64,000 nucleotides of DNA from Corynebacterium kutscheri (GCF_000980835.1 NZ_CP011312.1:248001-312000), one strand, 5' to 3'; positions 36,180-45,290 are shown, counted from the first letter of the stretch. A program made the numbers and translations. Notes: generated by a model not told the origin, from the sequence alone.

Positions 36180-36430
36180 CAGAAAATTGAATAAATATGA
36201 CGATAAAAAATCATTAGGACACAGTGATTAGCAGAGCATCATAAAAACAAAGACTTTAGTTTCTAATTTGAAGAATCAGTATCCAAATTTTTGTTTAAGT
36301 GGAAAACCACAGAAGCATTAGCCAACCAGTTTGGGCGCTGAATAACTGCTGAATAACTATCGTAGATGTTTGTACAAAGTAGCAGTATTACTTTGTACAA
36401 AAGACGTTAGTTAACAGCACTCAAATTGCC
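36180..36430. other. menB-menE intergenic region with palindromes and short tandem repeat
   Basis: The 250-bp gap carries two adjacent copies of GCTGAATAACT (36337-36358), the large inverted repeat at 36369-36401, and the AAATTGCCCTAG motif at 36423-36434 that supplies the menB stop. menE probably has its promoter here. Confidence 0.55.
36369..36401. promoter_or_regulatory. Double TTTGTACAAA palindrome, likely operator
   Basis: TTTGTACAAAGTA and TACTTTGTACAAA form a perfect 13-bp inverted repeat with loop GCAGTAT. Each arm contains the self-palindrome TTTGTACAAA, the two centres 20 bp apart, about two helical turns. This looks like paired binding sites for a dimeric regulator upstream of menE. 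Confidence 0.55.
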
Positions 36431-36434
36431 CTAG
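36423..36434. repeat. AAATTGCCCTAG motif at menB stop
   Basis: On the minus strand the menB stop TAG is part of CTAGGGCAATTT. A member of the CCCTAGG motif family described at 42499-42625. Confidence 0.6.
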
Positions 36435-37390
36435 TAGTAGTAGGGGAAAGGCGTCCAATCCGGTGCTCTTTTTTCTAGGAACGAATTTTTTCCTTCCACG
36501 GCTTCATCGGTCATATACGCTAATCTAGTAGCTTCGCCGGCGAATACTTGCTGCCCCATGAGTCCGTCGTCAGTGAGATTGAAAGCAAACTTTAACATTC
36601 GTTGGGCGGTCGGCGATTTAGTATTGATTTCTCTAGCCATTTTGATGGCTTCATCTTCTAATTGTGCGTGGTCTGCGACAAGGTTAACTGCTCCCATGCG
36701 CTGCATTGTTTCGGCATCATAGGTGCGGCCGAGAAAGAAGATTTCGCGTGCGAATTTTTGCCCTACCATTTTGGCTAGGTAAGCAGATCCATAACCGGCG
36801 TCGAAGGAGCCAACGTCGGCGTCGGTCTGTTTAAAACGTGCTTCTTGACGTGAAGCAATGGTCATATCGCACACCACGTGCAAGGAATGCCCGCCGCCTG
36901 CTGCCCAGCCATTCACTACGGCGATAACAACCTTTGGCATGGTTCGAATAAGACGCTGTACTTCTAAAATATGTAGTCGTCCGCCTTCTGCTTTTTCGCG
37001 TGCAGTATCTACACTAGATTCATCTGCACTGGCATCGTCATGTTCATGTTGGGTGGCGTAGCGGTATCCTGAACGCCCTCGAATTCGTTGATCTCCACCT
37101 GAGCAAAATGCCCAGCCACCGTCTTTCGTGCTAGGTCCATTGCCGGTGATAAGTACGGTGCCGATATCGGGGCTGCGTCGTGCATGATCAAGTACTTGGT
37201 AAAGTTCATCAACGGTATGAGGACGAAATGCATTGCGCACTTCGGGGCGGTCAAAGGCGATTCGTACAATCCCGTATTCGCGTCCTTGTCCAATGTGGCG
37301 GTGATAAGTGATATCGGTGAGTTCATCAAAACCTGGAACTGGTTGCCAAAGCTGGGTATTAAACGGATTATCGGTGCAATAAGAGCTCAT
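36431..37390 (-). CDS. menB: 1,4-dihydroxy-2-naphthoyl-CoA synthase
   Basis: MenB (crotonase family) closes the naphthoquinone ring from o-succinylbenzoyl-CoA. The 319-residue protein has FCSGGDQRIRGRSGY near residue 94, VVNGWAAGGGHSLHVVCDMTIAS near 158, TDADVGSFDAGYGSAYL near 189 and the C-terminal DWTPFPYYY. These are family-specific (oxyanion loop and the DAGYG catalytic segment). It is divergent from menC; their starts are 57 bp apart. Confidence 0.96.
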   Translation of the reverse strand: MSSYCTDNPFNTQLWQPVPGFDELTDITYHRHIGQGREYGIVRIAFDRPEVRNAFRPHTVDELYQVLDHARRSPDIGTVLITGNGPSTKDGGWAFCSGGDQRIRGRSGYRYATQHEHDDASADESSVDTAREKAEGGRLHILEVQRLIRTMPKVVIAVVNGWAAGGGHSLHVVCDMTIASRQEARFKQTDADVGSFDAGYGSAYLAKMVGQKFAREIFFLGRTYDAETMQRMGAVNLVADHAQLEDEAIKMAREINTKSPTAQRMLKFAFNLTDDGLMGQQVFAGEATRLAYMTDEAVEGKNSFLEKRAPDWTPFPYYY

Positions 37391-37435
37391 AATTTAAAAA
37401 TCTACCTGAAGGTGCCGTTAAAAACTTGGTGCAGG

Positions 37436-37441
37436 TACGCT
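37436..37441 (+). promoter_or_regulatory. -10 element for leaderless menC transcript
   Basis: TACGCT six bases before the menC ATG 37448, no ribosome binding site. Confidence 0.35.
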
Positions 37442-37447
37442 GTTCTC

Positions 37448-38455
37448 ATGCTTAATGTTGCTGACATTTTGGATCGTTGCACAGTTGTTTCGCTTCCCAT
37501 GCGCCTTCGCTTCCGGGGAGTTACTCAGCGTGAAGCCGTGCTTATCGACGGCCCTTGCGGCTGGGGTGAATTTGCTCCTTTTAAGGAGTACGATGCTTGC
37601 GAGTCTGCATCATGGCTAGAAAGTGCCTTAGAGATGGCCTATGAGGGGCCGCCAGTTTTTCACCGTAGTAGCATTCCGATCAATGCTACTATTCCTGCTG
37701 TTGCTCCAGATAAAGTAGAAGAGATCTTGGCGCGCTTTCCTGGTTGCGATACCGTCAAAGTGAAAATCGCAGAACCAGGACAATCTTTGAAAGACGATAT
37801 TGCGCGAGTAGCTGCAGTGCGCGAAATTTTACCCCTCAGCAAAATTCGAGTAGATGCAAATGGCGCATTAACTGTTGCTGAAGCGGTTAAAACAGCACAC
37901 GCGTTAGGCCCATTGGATTATTTGGAGCAGCCGTGCGCAAGTGTGATTGAACTTGCCGAATTACGTCAACAATTAATTCGGGCGGGTTTATTTATACGTG
38001 TGGCAGCAGATGAATCTATTAGGCGTGTACGCGATCCTTATGAAGTAGCAAAAAAACAGGCGGTTGATGTTGCAGTGATTAAGGCTGCCCCAATGGGTGG
38101 CCCGCGCCGGGTAGGTGAAATTGCTGAATTTATGCGAAGCCGTGGTTTAGATATAACCGTCAGTTCTGCCCTAGATATGGGGGTAGGAATGAATGCCGGT
38201 ATTGCAGCGGTAGCGGCGCTTCCAAGGATGAGTGATGATGAGGAATTTGATGTTCCACCGGCAGCTGCAGGTTTAGGTACACAGCAGTTCTTTGTCGAGG
38301 ATATTACCCCGAAACGCACAATTGAAGCAGGTCATATTGCTGTTGAGATGTTAGATCCTTGTCCGGATCGTTTGGCAGAATTTAGGCTCAATGGCAAAGA
38401 CAAGGACTGGTGGTTTGATCGTTTAACGCAATGTTTTGCATATCTTGATCGCTAG
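37448..38455 (+). CDS. menC: o-Succinylbenzoate synthase
   Basis: MenC dehydrates SHCHC to o-succinylbenzoate (enolase superfamily). The 335-residue protein has the catalytic Lys in VKVKIAEPG near residue 100, metal ligands DANGAL near 136, DYLEQP near 158 and AADESIRR near 187, with the second Lys in DVAVIKAAPMGG near 212. ATG 37448 is the sensible start; an in-frame extension upstream would overlap menB. Followed 9 bp later by menD. Confidence 0.94.
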   Translation: MLNVADILDRCTVVSLPMRLRFRGVTQREAVLIDGPCGWGEFAPFKEYDACESASWLESALEMAYEGPPVFHRSSIPINATIPAVAPDKVEEILARFPGCDTVKVKIAEPGQSLKDDIARVAAVREILPLSKIRVDANGALTVAEAVKTAHALGPLDYLEQPCASVIELAELRQQLIRAGLFIRVAADESIRRVRDPYEVAKKQAVDVAVIKAAPMGGPRRVGEIAEFMRSRGLDITVSSALDMGVGMNAGIAAVAALPRMSDDEEFDVPPAAAGLGTQQFFVEDITPKRTIEAGHIAVEMLDPCPDRLAEFRLNGKDKDWWFDRLTQCFAYLDR

Positions 38456-38464
38456 AATAAAAAC

Positions 38465-40075
38465 ATGACTTCTTCGCCTGAACTTGCCGCTCGTATTGCT
38501 GATGAACTCTCGAATTACCTTACCGATGTAGTGATTTGTCCCGGATCACGTAATTCAGCATTATCTTTAGCACTGATTGCTCGTAGTGATATCCGAGTGC
38601 ATGTGCGTATCGACGAACGCAGTGCAGCCTTTTTTGCCCTAGGCATGGCACGAGTAGCACAGCGGCATGTTGGTGTAATAACAACTTCTGGCACGGCAGT
38701 AGCAAATTGTTTACCAGCAATGATTGAAGCAGAGTATGCACATGTGCCGCTGGCAATAATCTCTGCAGACAGACCAGCACGCCTTCGCGGTACCGGGGCT
38801 AGCCAGACTATTAATCATGATGGTTTATTAGGTATTCCGACGCTACATATTCAAACCTTAGAAGATGTCGAAGCCATTGCAGATCGTTTTTCTTCTGCAC
38901 AGGTGCATATCAATATAAACTTCGTTGATCCATTGGTGGCAGGGTTACCGGAGATTGTCGATAAGCCAGCAAAAGTGATACCGCCGTTTAGCGATTATCA
39001 TGATCACGGTGAAATTGAACTAGACCTTAGTAAAAATACGATTGTAGTTGCCGGTGACGAAGCATGGGACGTTGAAGAGCTTGCTGATGTTCCTACTATT
39101 GCCGAACCTACTACTATCTCACCTTTATGGCCGATACATTCTTTAGGTGCAGCGATTTTTCTTCAAGAAAAAGTACGTATTAATGGCACGATGGTTTATC
39201 CGAAACCAGAACAAATTGTTGTGGTAGGGCATCCTACATTGCATCGTCATGTGTTTCAGTTAATGGCGGATCCACAGATTGATTATTATGTGTTGACCAG
39301 GACGGAAACGATTACTAATCCGTTGGGGCGTGAAGTAACTGTTGGCAGCAGGGTGAAAACCACCGGTAAACCAAGTAAAGAATGGAAGAACATTTGCGCT
39401 GCGCTGAGCCATCAAGGTGCAGAAGCCGTACGATCTGTTGTCGTTGGTAAAGAGCATGGTTTCACCGGATTACATGTTGCTGCAGCAATCACCGACACCC
39501 TTGGTACTGGTGATGCATTTTTCGTTGGCGCATCTAACCCTATTCGTGATGTTAGTTTTACTGGTTTGCCGTTTTATGGAACGGATACTTTTTCCCCACG
39601 TGGTGCAGCAGGCATCGACGGTAGTGTTTCCCAAGCCATCGGGATAGCTATTGCCACTCAAGCAGCGCACCCGGAAGAGCCACGTGCGCCGCGCACAATA
39701 GCTTTATTAGGTGATGTTACTTTCTTGCATGATGTTGGCGGTCTTTTTTTCGGACCCGAAAGTCCTAAACCAGAAAATCTGACAATTGTGGTGGCTAATG
39801 ATTCAGGTGGCGGTATTTTCGAAATTTTAGAAGTCGGTGAGAAAGAGTATCGCAGCTCTTTTGAACAAGCTTTTGGCGCTAAACACAGGGTATCTATTAA
39901 AGATATCGCAAAAGCATACGGGGTGAAATACCACTGTGTTAAGGACGTAAACGGATTGCTCGAACAGCTTCATGCGGCCATTGAAGTTCCTGGCTTTAAA
40001 ATTATTGAGGCAAAAACTACCCGCAATACTCGTATTGCGATGCATCGCGCACTTGCAGCTGGTGTTGGCTTTTGA
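38465..40075 (+). CDS. menD: 2-succinyl-5-enolpyruvyl-6-hydroxy-3-cyclohexene-1-carboxylate synthase
   Basis: MenD is the ThDP-dependent first committed enzyme of menaquinone synthesis. The 536-residue protein has CPGSRNSALSLAL near residue 25, the catalytic Glu region RIDERSAAFFALGMAR near 52, TSGTAVANCLPAMIEA near 77, and the ThDP motif GDVTFLHDVGGL...NDSGGGIF near 420-445. One CCCTAGG motif copy (38629-38644) lies in the coding sequence, reading FFALG. Confidence 0.95.
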   Translation: MTSSPELAARIADELSNYLTDVVICPGSRNSALSLALIARSDIRVHVRIDERSAAFFALGMARVAQRHVGVITTSGTAVANCLPAMIEAEYAHVPLAIISADRPARLRGTGASQTINHDGLLGIPTLHIQTLEDVEAIADRFSSAQVHININFVDPLVAGLPEIVDKPAKVIPPFSDYHDHGEIELDLSKNTIVVAGDEAWDVEELADVPTIAEPTTISPLWPIHSLGAAIFLQEKVRINGTMVYPKPEQIVVVGHPTLHRHVFQLMADPQIDYYVLTRTETITNPLGREVTVGSRVKTTGKPSKEWKNICAALSHQGAEAVRSVVVGKEHGFTGLHVAAAITDTLGTGDAFFVGASNPIRDVSFTGLPFYGTDTFSPRGAAGIDGSVSQAIGIAIATQAAHPEEPRAPRTIALLGDVTFLHDVGGLFFGPESPKPENLTIVVANDSGGGIFEILEVGEKEYRSSFEQAFGAKHRVSIKDIAKAYGVKYHCVKDVNGLLEQLHAAIEVPGFKIIEAKTTRNTRIAMHRALAAGVGF

Positions 40076-40533
40076 TTCCGCACATTCCTAATTACCATCC
40101 ACTGCGTATCCGACATCGGTTATATCAATTAATTCTTTTACTTTATATAACCGCGATTGTTGGCTGTGCAGCGATGGTAATTGGTCCATTAAAAAATGAT
40201 CGTGAAATTGAGGCCAGTCCCCAACGCACCCTAGCGCGGGTTACTAATGTTTCCCCAAATCGCACTACTGTGGAATATCAAGATAATCAGGGGATGTACC
40301 ACTCGCCGGAGACCGGGTTGCTATATCCAACTGGGCTTGGCGAAGGCCAACGGGTTTGGGTTGACTACGCTGAAACTAATCCCGATTTAGTAAAAGTGGC
40401 AGGGCGCTCATGGACACTGTCGGTTGTTCCTGCACTGAGTAGCGCGCTGGTGGTAACAGTTATTGCCGCATTACTGTGGTGGGGCATAAGCGTTATTACC
40501 TCCTGGTACCTTAGACGTCGATCAACCGAGTGA
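40072..40533 (+). CDS. DUF3592-like membrane protein (Rv0556-like)
   Basis: The 153-residue protein has TM helices at about 18-42 and 115-140 flanking an external beta-rich domain (about 50-110, with VTNVSPNRTTVEYQDNQG), like the DUF3592 family. The TTG start at 40072 overlaps the menD stop by 4 bp (TTGA), so it is translationally coupled. A membrane protein between menD and mgtA occurs in mycobacteria (Rv0556). Function unknown. Confidence 0.7.
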   Translation: MIPHIPNYHPLRIRHRLYQLILLLYITAIVGCAAMVIGPLKNDREIEASPQRTLARVTNVSPNRTTVEYQDNQGMYHSPETGLLYPTGLGEGQRVWVDYAETNPDLVKVAGRSWTLSVVPALSSALVVTVIAALLWWGISVITSWYLRRRSTE

Positions 40534-40604
40534 TGGCAAAGACAAGCGACCTTATTTTTAAGGTTAAAGAATATTTATGAAAAATTTGGGGAAACTACCA
40601 CTTT

Positions 40605-41741
40605 ATGCGTATTGCCATTGTTGCCGAATCCTTTTTGCCAGAGATAAATGGCGTCAGTAATTCCGTAGCGCGCATTCTTGACTATGCAGCTGACCACGGA
40701 CACGAGGTAATTATTATCGCGCCGGGAAAAGCAATAAATAAACGTACTAGAGACGATCGTAAGAATGATGAGGTAACTGCTCATACACCCCAAAGTTACG
40801 CCGGGTTTCCCATTATTCGCGTTCCTAGTATTTACCCGCCATTGATTGATTCTTTTGCTGTGGGGGTACCTACTCGAACACTGTCAAAAGCTTTAACTAA
40901 TTTTCGCCCAGATATTGTTCATCTTGCATCCCCTTTTGTTTTAGGTGGTGTGGCGTCTTTTATTGCTCGGTGCAAGAAAATACCAACAGTGGCGGTGTAT
41001 CAAACTGATATTGCTGGTTTTGCGAACCGTTATCACCTAAGCCAATGTGCTACTGCAAGTTGGTGGTGGACTCGGATGGTTCACAATAATTGTCAGCGTA
41101 CTTTAGCCCCAAGTCGTACGAGTATGCTTGAGTTGCGTCGCCGGGGAATTAAAAACCTGTATTGTTGGGCAAGGGGAGTGGATACGATGCTCTTTCACCC
41201 CGATAACGGTGATCAGAAATTACGCTTGGCTTGGGATCCTACCGGTAAGAAAACCATTGTGGGTTATGTTGGGCGTTTGGCTGCGGAAAAAGGGGTACAC
41301 CGCCTGCGGGTACTGGAACAACGTCGCGATATGCAGCTGATTATCGTTGGTGATGGTCCAGAGCGGAAACAATTGGCCACGCTGTTGCCGTCGGCGATTT
41401 TTCTTGGGGCACGCACTGGTAAAGAGCTTTCTCGAATATATGCGAGTTTTGATGTTTTCGTTCATCCAGGAGAATTCGAAACTTTTTGTCAGACCATTCA
41501 AGAAGCACATGCTTCTGGCGTTTCGACGATCGCCCCACGAGCAGGTGGCCCTATTGATTTGATTAACAGCGACAATGGTTTATTGCTTGATCTTGAGCAT
41601 TTTGAAACAGATTTAGTAGCAGCCGTCGATAAGCTGCGAGGTTTATCTAGCGATAGTGTTCGTCAAACTGTTTTAGGAAAAACCTGGCCGGCAGTATGCG
41701 AACAGCTTTTTGAACATTATCGGTGCGTACAAGATTCATAA
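40605..41741 (+). CDS. mgtA: GDP-mannose-dependent alpha-mannosyltransferase MgtA (GT4)
   Basis: The 378-residue GT4 glycosyltransferase has EINGVSNSVARI at residues 12-23, YQTDIAGFANRY near 130, FVGR-like VGYVGRLAAEKGVHRL near 224, and the EX7E motif in PGEFETFCQTIQEAHASG near 288. The position between menD and menG equals Rv0557 (mgtA, formerly pimB) and the C. glutamicum enzyme that mannosylates glucuronyl-diacylglycerol in lipomannan synthesis. Substrate is assigned by synteny. Separated by 71 bp from the upstream gene. Confidence 0.86.
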   Translation: MRIAIVAESFLPEINGVSNSVARILDYAADHGHEVIIIAPGKAINKRTRDDRKNDEVTAHTPQSYAGFPIIRVPSIYPPLIDSFAVGVPTRTLSKALTNFRPDIVHLASPFVLGGVASFIARCKKIPTVAVYQTDIAGFANRYHLSQCATASWWWTRMVHNNCQRTLAPSRTSMLELRRRGIKNLYCWARGVDTMLFHPDNGDQKLRLAWDPTGKKTIVGYVGRLAAEKGVHRLRVLEQRRDMQLIIVGDGPERKQLATLLPSAIFLGARTGKELSRIYASFDVFVHPGEFETFCQTIQEAHASGVSTIAPRAGGPIDLINSDNGLLLDLEHFETDLVAAVDKLRGLSSDSVRQTVLGKTWPAVCEQLFEHYRCVQDS

Positions 41742-41800
41742 CCTATGAGAAACTATCCTGTCAGCAACGATGCGCACTCAGCCGGTAAGAAAGGATGCAG

Positions 41801-41806
41801 TACACT
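41801..41806 (+). promoter_or_regulatory. -10 element for menG, probably leaderless
   Basis: TACACT lies eight bases before GTG 41815. AAGGATG further upstream is too far to serve as ribosome site. Confidence 0.45.
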
Positions 41807-41814
41807 GTTAAATC

Positions 41815-42504
41815 GTGGCTAAGGCAGATCTGGAAAAGAAACCTTTCGACGTTGCATCTATGTTCGATGGCGTCGGGGAGAAATACGACCTTACAAATAC
41901 CATTGTCAGCTTCGGCCAAGACCGTAGATGGCGTCGGCGCACACGTGAACGACTTAACCTTCAGCCAGGGCAAAAAGTCCTTGATCTTGCTGCTGGAACT
42001 GCCGTCTCGACCATTGAATTAAGCAAATCAGGTGCCTGGTGTGTGGCCTGTGATTTTTCTTTAGGCATGCTTGCCGCCGGACACGATCGTGATGTGGCGA
42101 AAGTGTGCGGCGATGGGATGAATCTACCCTTTCCCGATAACACCTTTGACGCGGTGACCATTTCGTATGGATTACGCAACATTCATGATTACCAAGCTGG
42201 ATTACGCGAAATGGCACGAGTAACTAAACCTGGTGGGACTTTGACAGTCGCGGAATTTTCTACTCCGATTGTGCCTGGTTTTTCCCTTGTGTATAAGGAA
42301 TACTTGATGCGGTTTTTGCCTCGGGTTGCGAAAATTTTTTCTTCCAACCCAGAAGCATATGAATATCTTGCAGATTCAATCCGGGCTTGGCCAGACCAGG
42401 AAGACTTGGCACGCGCTATTAACGCAAATGGGTGGCAAAATTGTGGGTGGCAAAACCTCACTTTAGGCATTGTGTCATTGCATTCTGCCACCAAACCCTC
42501 CTAG
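41815..42504 (+). CDS. menG: Demethylmenaquinone methyltransferase
   Basis: MenG (UbiE family) methylates demethylmenaquinone with SAM, the last ring step. The 229-residue protein has [25 protein letters not shown] at its start, the SAM motif [15 protein letters not shown] near residue 59, and [17 protein letters not shown] near 116, all UbiE signatures. The stop codon TAG is the TAG of CCTAGGGCAATTT, the left arm of an inverted repeat. Equivalent to Rv0558. Confidence 0.95.
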   Translation: MAKADLEKKPFDVASMFDGVGEKYDLTNTIVSFGQDRRWRRRTRERLNLQPGQKVLDLAAGTAVSTIELSKSGAWCVACDFSLGMLAAGHDRDVAKVCGDGMNLPFPDNTFDAVTISYGLRNIHDYQAGLREMARVTKPGGTLTVAEFSTPIVPGFSLVYKEYLMRFLPRVAKIFSSNPEAYEYLADSIRAWPDQEDLARAINANGWQNCGWQNLTLGIVSLHSATKPS

Positions 42505-42625
42505 GGCAATTTCAGCGCACAGGCTAGCAGCGATAGCATCGACGAAAATAGTAATTTGAGTGTTTTCAGAGTTATTTTGAATTACTACTGTGAATTGATC
42601 TGCAATGCGCAAAATTGCCCTAGGA
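42499..42625. repeat. 127-bp segment bounded by 14-bp inverted CCTAGG motif
   Basis: TCCTAGGGCAATTT (42499-42512) and AAATTGCCCTAGGA (42612-42625) form a perfect inverted pair enclosing the menG-menJ convergent gap. Both genes end on the TAG within the motif. Inside lies AAAATAGTAATTTGAG (42545-42560), also found in the secE-nusG repeat. It may be a MITE-like element, or a shared transcription-end element for the two convergent genes. Confidence 0.7.
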
Positions 42626-43870
42626 CCACAGTGGAGTATTGCTAAACCGTCGTGTGGCAGATCCTGCTCCACGCCATAGTCGAGCTACGAAATCATGATC
42701 CTCGTCGCTAATTAGGTTGCCCATAAGTCGTGCTGCTATCGGCATTGCTTTTTGCCCTAGGCGACCGCGTAGACCTAACGGCCCGAGTGCTGGTAGCAAC
42801 TGTGGATATGTCAGCGCACGCGCTAGGGTGCGCGCCAGGCTAAACGCATTTCCGTAGTTTTCTCTTAGGACAAGTGGCCACAGATTAGTGAGATCAACGT
42901 GGTCGTCGAAAAGCTCTATTGCTTTAGCGGCGGTTTCTAATCCGTAGTCAATTCCTTCGCCATTCAGCGGATTTACACAGGCTGCGGCATCGCCAATGAG
43001 AACCCAGTTTTTACCGGAGACACCGCTTACCGCACCACCCATTGGCAGTAGTGCAGAGGTGACTTTTTCGGGAGTGGAAAATTCCCATTCTTCGTGTAAT
43101 TTATCTGCGTAAAAATGCAGTAGCTTTTTGGTATTAATTTTTGCTGGACGACGATCAGTCGATAGCGCCCCACAACCAACATTGGCGTGTCCATTACCCA
43201 GTGGAAATACCCAACCGTAGCCAGGCTGAACATTACCGTTGTTGTCGCGTAGTTCAAGATGGGAATGAATCCACGGTTCATTGCTATACGCAGTAGCACA
43301 GTAACTGCGGGCAGCAATTCCATAAACTTCTTCTTTATGCCATTTTCGCCCTAGGGTTTTGCCAAAAGTAGAACGTACCCCATCAGCGACCACAACAAAG
43401 CGAGTTTTAATGAGCTTGCCATCTGAAAGCTCAATGCTGTTGATACGATGATCGTGTCCCATATGGGCGCGTAAGGCGGTACCAAAGATCGTGTTGGTCT
43501 CCTCATATGCGTTAGCAGTGGCATGAAGTAGTTGGTCAAACTCTATGCGGGGCATAGCTGAGCCCACCTGGCCGAAGACACTATTGGGCCATGGTACGGT
43601 CACGGATCCACCAAAACCATGTAATTTCAGCCCTTGAGAGCTGTATCGTTTGGTGATTTCCGTAGCGATGTTAAGTAGTTGTAATTGGTATATCGCACGG
43701 GGGGTTAAGCCATCGCCACAGGTTTTATCGCGTGGAAAGGGCGATTGTTCCACGATAATAGTGTGAAAACCACGGCGCGCGGCATGAATAGCCGCAGCTG
43801 AACCAGCTGGTCCACCGCCGATAATAACGATATCTGCATGATGGACTAAAGAAGAATTATTGCTTGGCAC
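42620..43870 (-). CDS. menJ: Menaquinone reductase MenJ (geranylgeranyl reductase family)
   Basis: The 416-residue FAD protein reduces one double bond of the menaquinone isoprenyl chain in mycobacteria (MenJ, Rv0561c). The FAD motif IVIIGGGPAGSAAAIHAARRG is near residue 14, split by CGDGLTPRAI near 50, and the GD motif WVLIGDAAACVNPLNGEGIDYGLE near 285. Two CCCTAGG motif copies lie in the coding sequence (RLGQKA and TLGRKW segments) and one at the stop. It is divergent from the polyprenyl synthase gene. Confidence 0.9.
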   Translation of the reverse strand: MPSNNSSLVHHADIVIIGGGPAGSAAAIHAARRGFHTIIVEQSPFPRDKTCGDGLTPRAIYQLQLLNIATEITKRYSSQGLKLHGFGGSVTVPWPNSVFGQVGSAMPRIEFDQLLHATANAYEETNTIFGTALRAHMGHDHRINSIELSDGKLIKTRFVVVADGVRSTFGKTLGRKWHKEEVYGIAARSYCATAYSNEPWIHSHLELRDNNGNVQPGYGWVFPLGNGHANVGCGALSTDRRPAKINTKKLLHFYADKLHEEWEFSTPEKVTSALLPMGGAVSGVSGKNWVLIGDAAACVNPLNGEGIDYGLETAAKAIELFDDHVDLTNLWPLVLRENYGNAFSLARTLARALTYPQLLPALGPLGLRGRLGQKAMPIAARLMGNLISDEDHDFVARLWRGAGSATRRFSNTPLWS

Positions 43871-44073
43871 AACAGTTTATTGTTCCAGTTCATACCCTAC
43901 TTATGCCACCCAATGGTGTGTGAGCACTATATCTTCGACTACGGTATAAGGGTTAGTTCTAATACTTTGCGATCTGTTCTTGATATCAGTTGGCTTTGCA
44001 CGGCCGGCCGATGTGTGCATGTGATGTGTATAAATCAAGGGAAAGATCATTGACCTAGAGAAAGCTTGAAAGC

Positions 44074-45102
44074 ATGAGCAACGGCGCCGCAGGAAATCGA
44101 AAAAATAGTGTAGAACCTGCTACCCACGTTGATCTAGGGGATGAACCCCTTAATCTGGCTATCGCTGAGGGAATGCAGCGAGTAGAGGAGCTATTGCTTG
44201 CTGAATTGGCTGTAGGCGAGGATTTTATCGTCGAAAAAGTATTGCATCTGGCCCGAGCTGGGGGTAAGCGTTTTCGCCCGATGATGGCACTCTTGGCTTC
44301 AAATTATGGGTCTAATCCGCTTAATCTCAATGTGATTAGAGCAGCCGTTGTTGTAGAGATGACTCATTTAGCCACTTTGTATCACGATGATGTGATGGAT
44401 GAATCAGATAAGCGGCGAGGGGTCGAAAGTGCCAATTCGCGTTGGGATAATTCGGTGGCGATTCTTGCTGGCGATATTTTGCTTGCTCACGTATCTCGTT
44501 TGATGGCGGTTCTAGGAACTGATACTGTTGCGCATTTCTCAGAAACCTTTGGCACTTTGGTTACTGGCCAGATGCGAGAAACCATCGGTGCTCAAGATGG
44601 TGATCCTGTGGCGCACTATATGAAGGTTATTGAAGAGAAAACTGGTGTGTTGATTGCCTCCGCAGGCTATCTAGGTGCGTTACATTCAGGTGCGAAGTCA
44701 GAACATATCGAAGCATTGCGTGGTTTTGGTGCGGCCATTGGAATGGTATTCCAAATTGTCGATGACATTATCGACATTTTTTCCGATACTACTGAGTCTG
44801 GAAAAGTTCCGGGTACTGACCTTCGTGAGGGTGTTTTTACCCTGCCAGTTTTGTATGCACTTCGAGAAGATACCCCCGTTGGGGCACAGTTGCGTGAACT
44901 TTTAACTGGCCCTATACACGAAGATGACAGCGTAACACGTGCACTTGATTTGCTTACTCAATCAACTGGGCGAGAACAAGCGCTTGCCGACGTTTATCGC
45001 TATCTTGAGATAGCCGAATCTCATTTAGCGCAATTACCGGATAATGAGACTACTGTTGCGCTGCGTAATTTAGCACGGTTTACAGTGCAACGAGTTGGTT
45101 AA
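44074..45102 (+). CDS. Polyprenyl diphosphate synthase
   Basis: The 342-residue trans-prenyltransferase elongates allylic diphosphates with IPP, probably making the menaquinone side chain (inferred from context). The first Asp-rich motif is LYHDDVMDESDKRRG near residue 106, preceded by GGKRFRPMMALLAS, and the second is IVDDIIDIFSD near 229; residues before the first motif are bulky-free, as in long-chain synthases. Equivalent to Rv0562 (grcC1); C. glutamicum calls it ispB. Separate from crtE, which is not in this window. Confidence 0.9.
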   Translation: MSNGAAGNRKNSVEPATHVDLGDEPLNLAIAEGMQRVEELLLAELAVGEDFIVEKVLHLARAGGKRFRPMMALLASNYGSNPLNLNVIRAAVVVEMTHLATLYHDDVMDESDKRRGVESANSRWDNSVAILAGDILLAHVSRLMAVLGTDTVAHFSETFGTLVTGQMRETIGAQDGDPVAHYMKVIEEKTGVLIASAGYLGALHSGAKSEHIEALRGFGAAIGMVFQIVDDIIDIFSDTTESGKVPGTDLREGVFTLPVLYALREDTPVGAQLRELLTGPIHEDDSVTRALDLLTQSTGREQALADVYRYLEIAESHLAQLPDNETTVALRNLARFTVQRVG

Positions 45103-45177
45103 AAAAAGTGTGTTAAGCGCCCGATTTGTTATCTAACTAGTAAATCGGTGTAAAGTGTGTAACGCACCAACGGTGCT

Positions 45178-45260
45178 TGCCAGGTTGCCCGAGCGGCCAA
45201 AGGGAGCGGACTGTAAATCCGTCGGCGTTGCCTACAGAGGTTCGAATCCTCTACCTGGCA
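45178..45260 (+). tRNA. tRNA-Tyr(GTA)
   Basis: The acceptor arms TGCCAGG and CCTGGCA pair. The anticodon loop is CTGTAAA with GTA, and a long variable arm makes 83 nt, as expected for bacterial tRNA-Tyr. No CCA is encoded. A stem CCGATTT/AAATCGG (45121-45148) precedes it. Confidence 0.95.
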
Positions 45261-45265
45261 CAGTT

Positions 45266-45290
45266 ACCCCAGTCGAAAGACTGGGGTTTT
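45266..45290 (+). terminator. Intrinsic terminator after tRNA-Tyr
   Basis: CCCCAGTC and GACTGGGG close a GAAA tetraloop, followed by TTTT. Confidence 0.92.
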
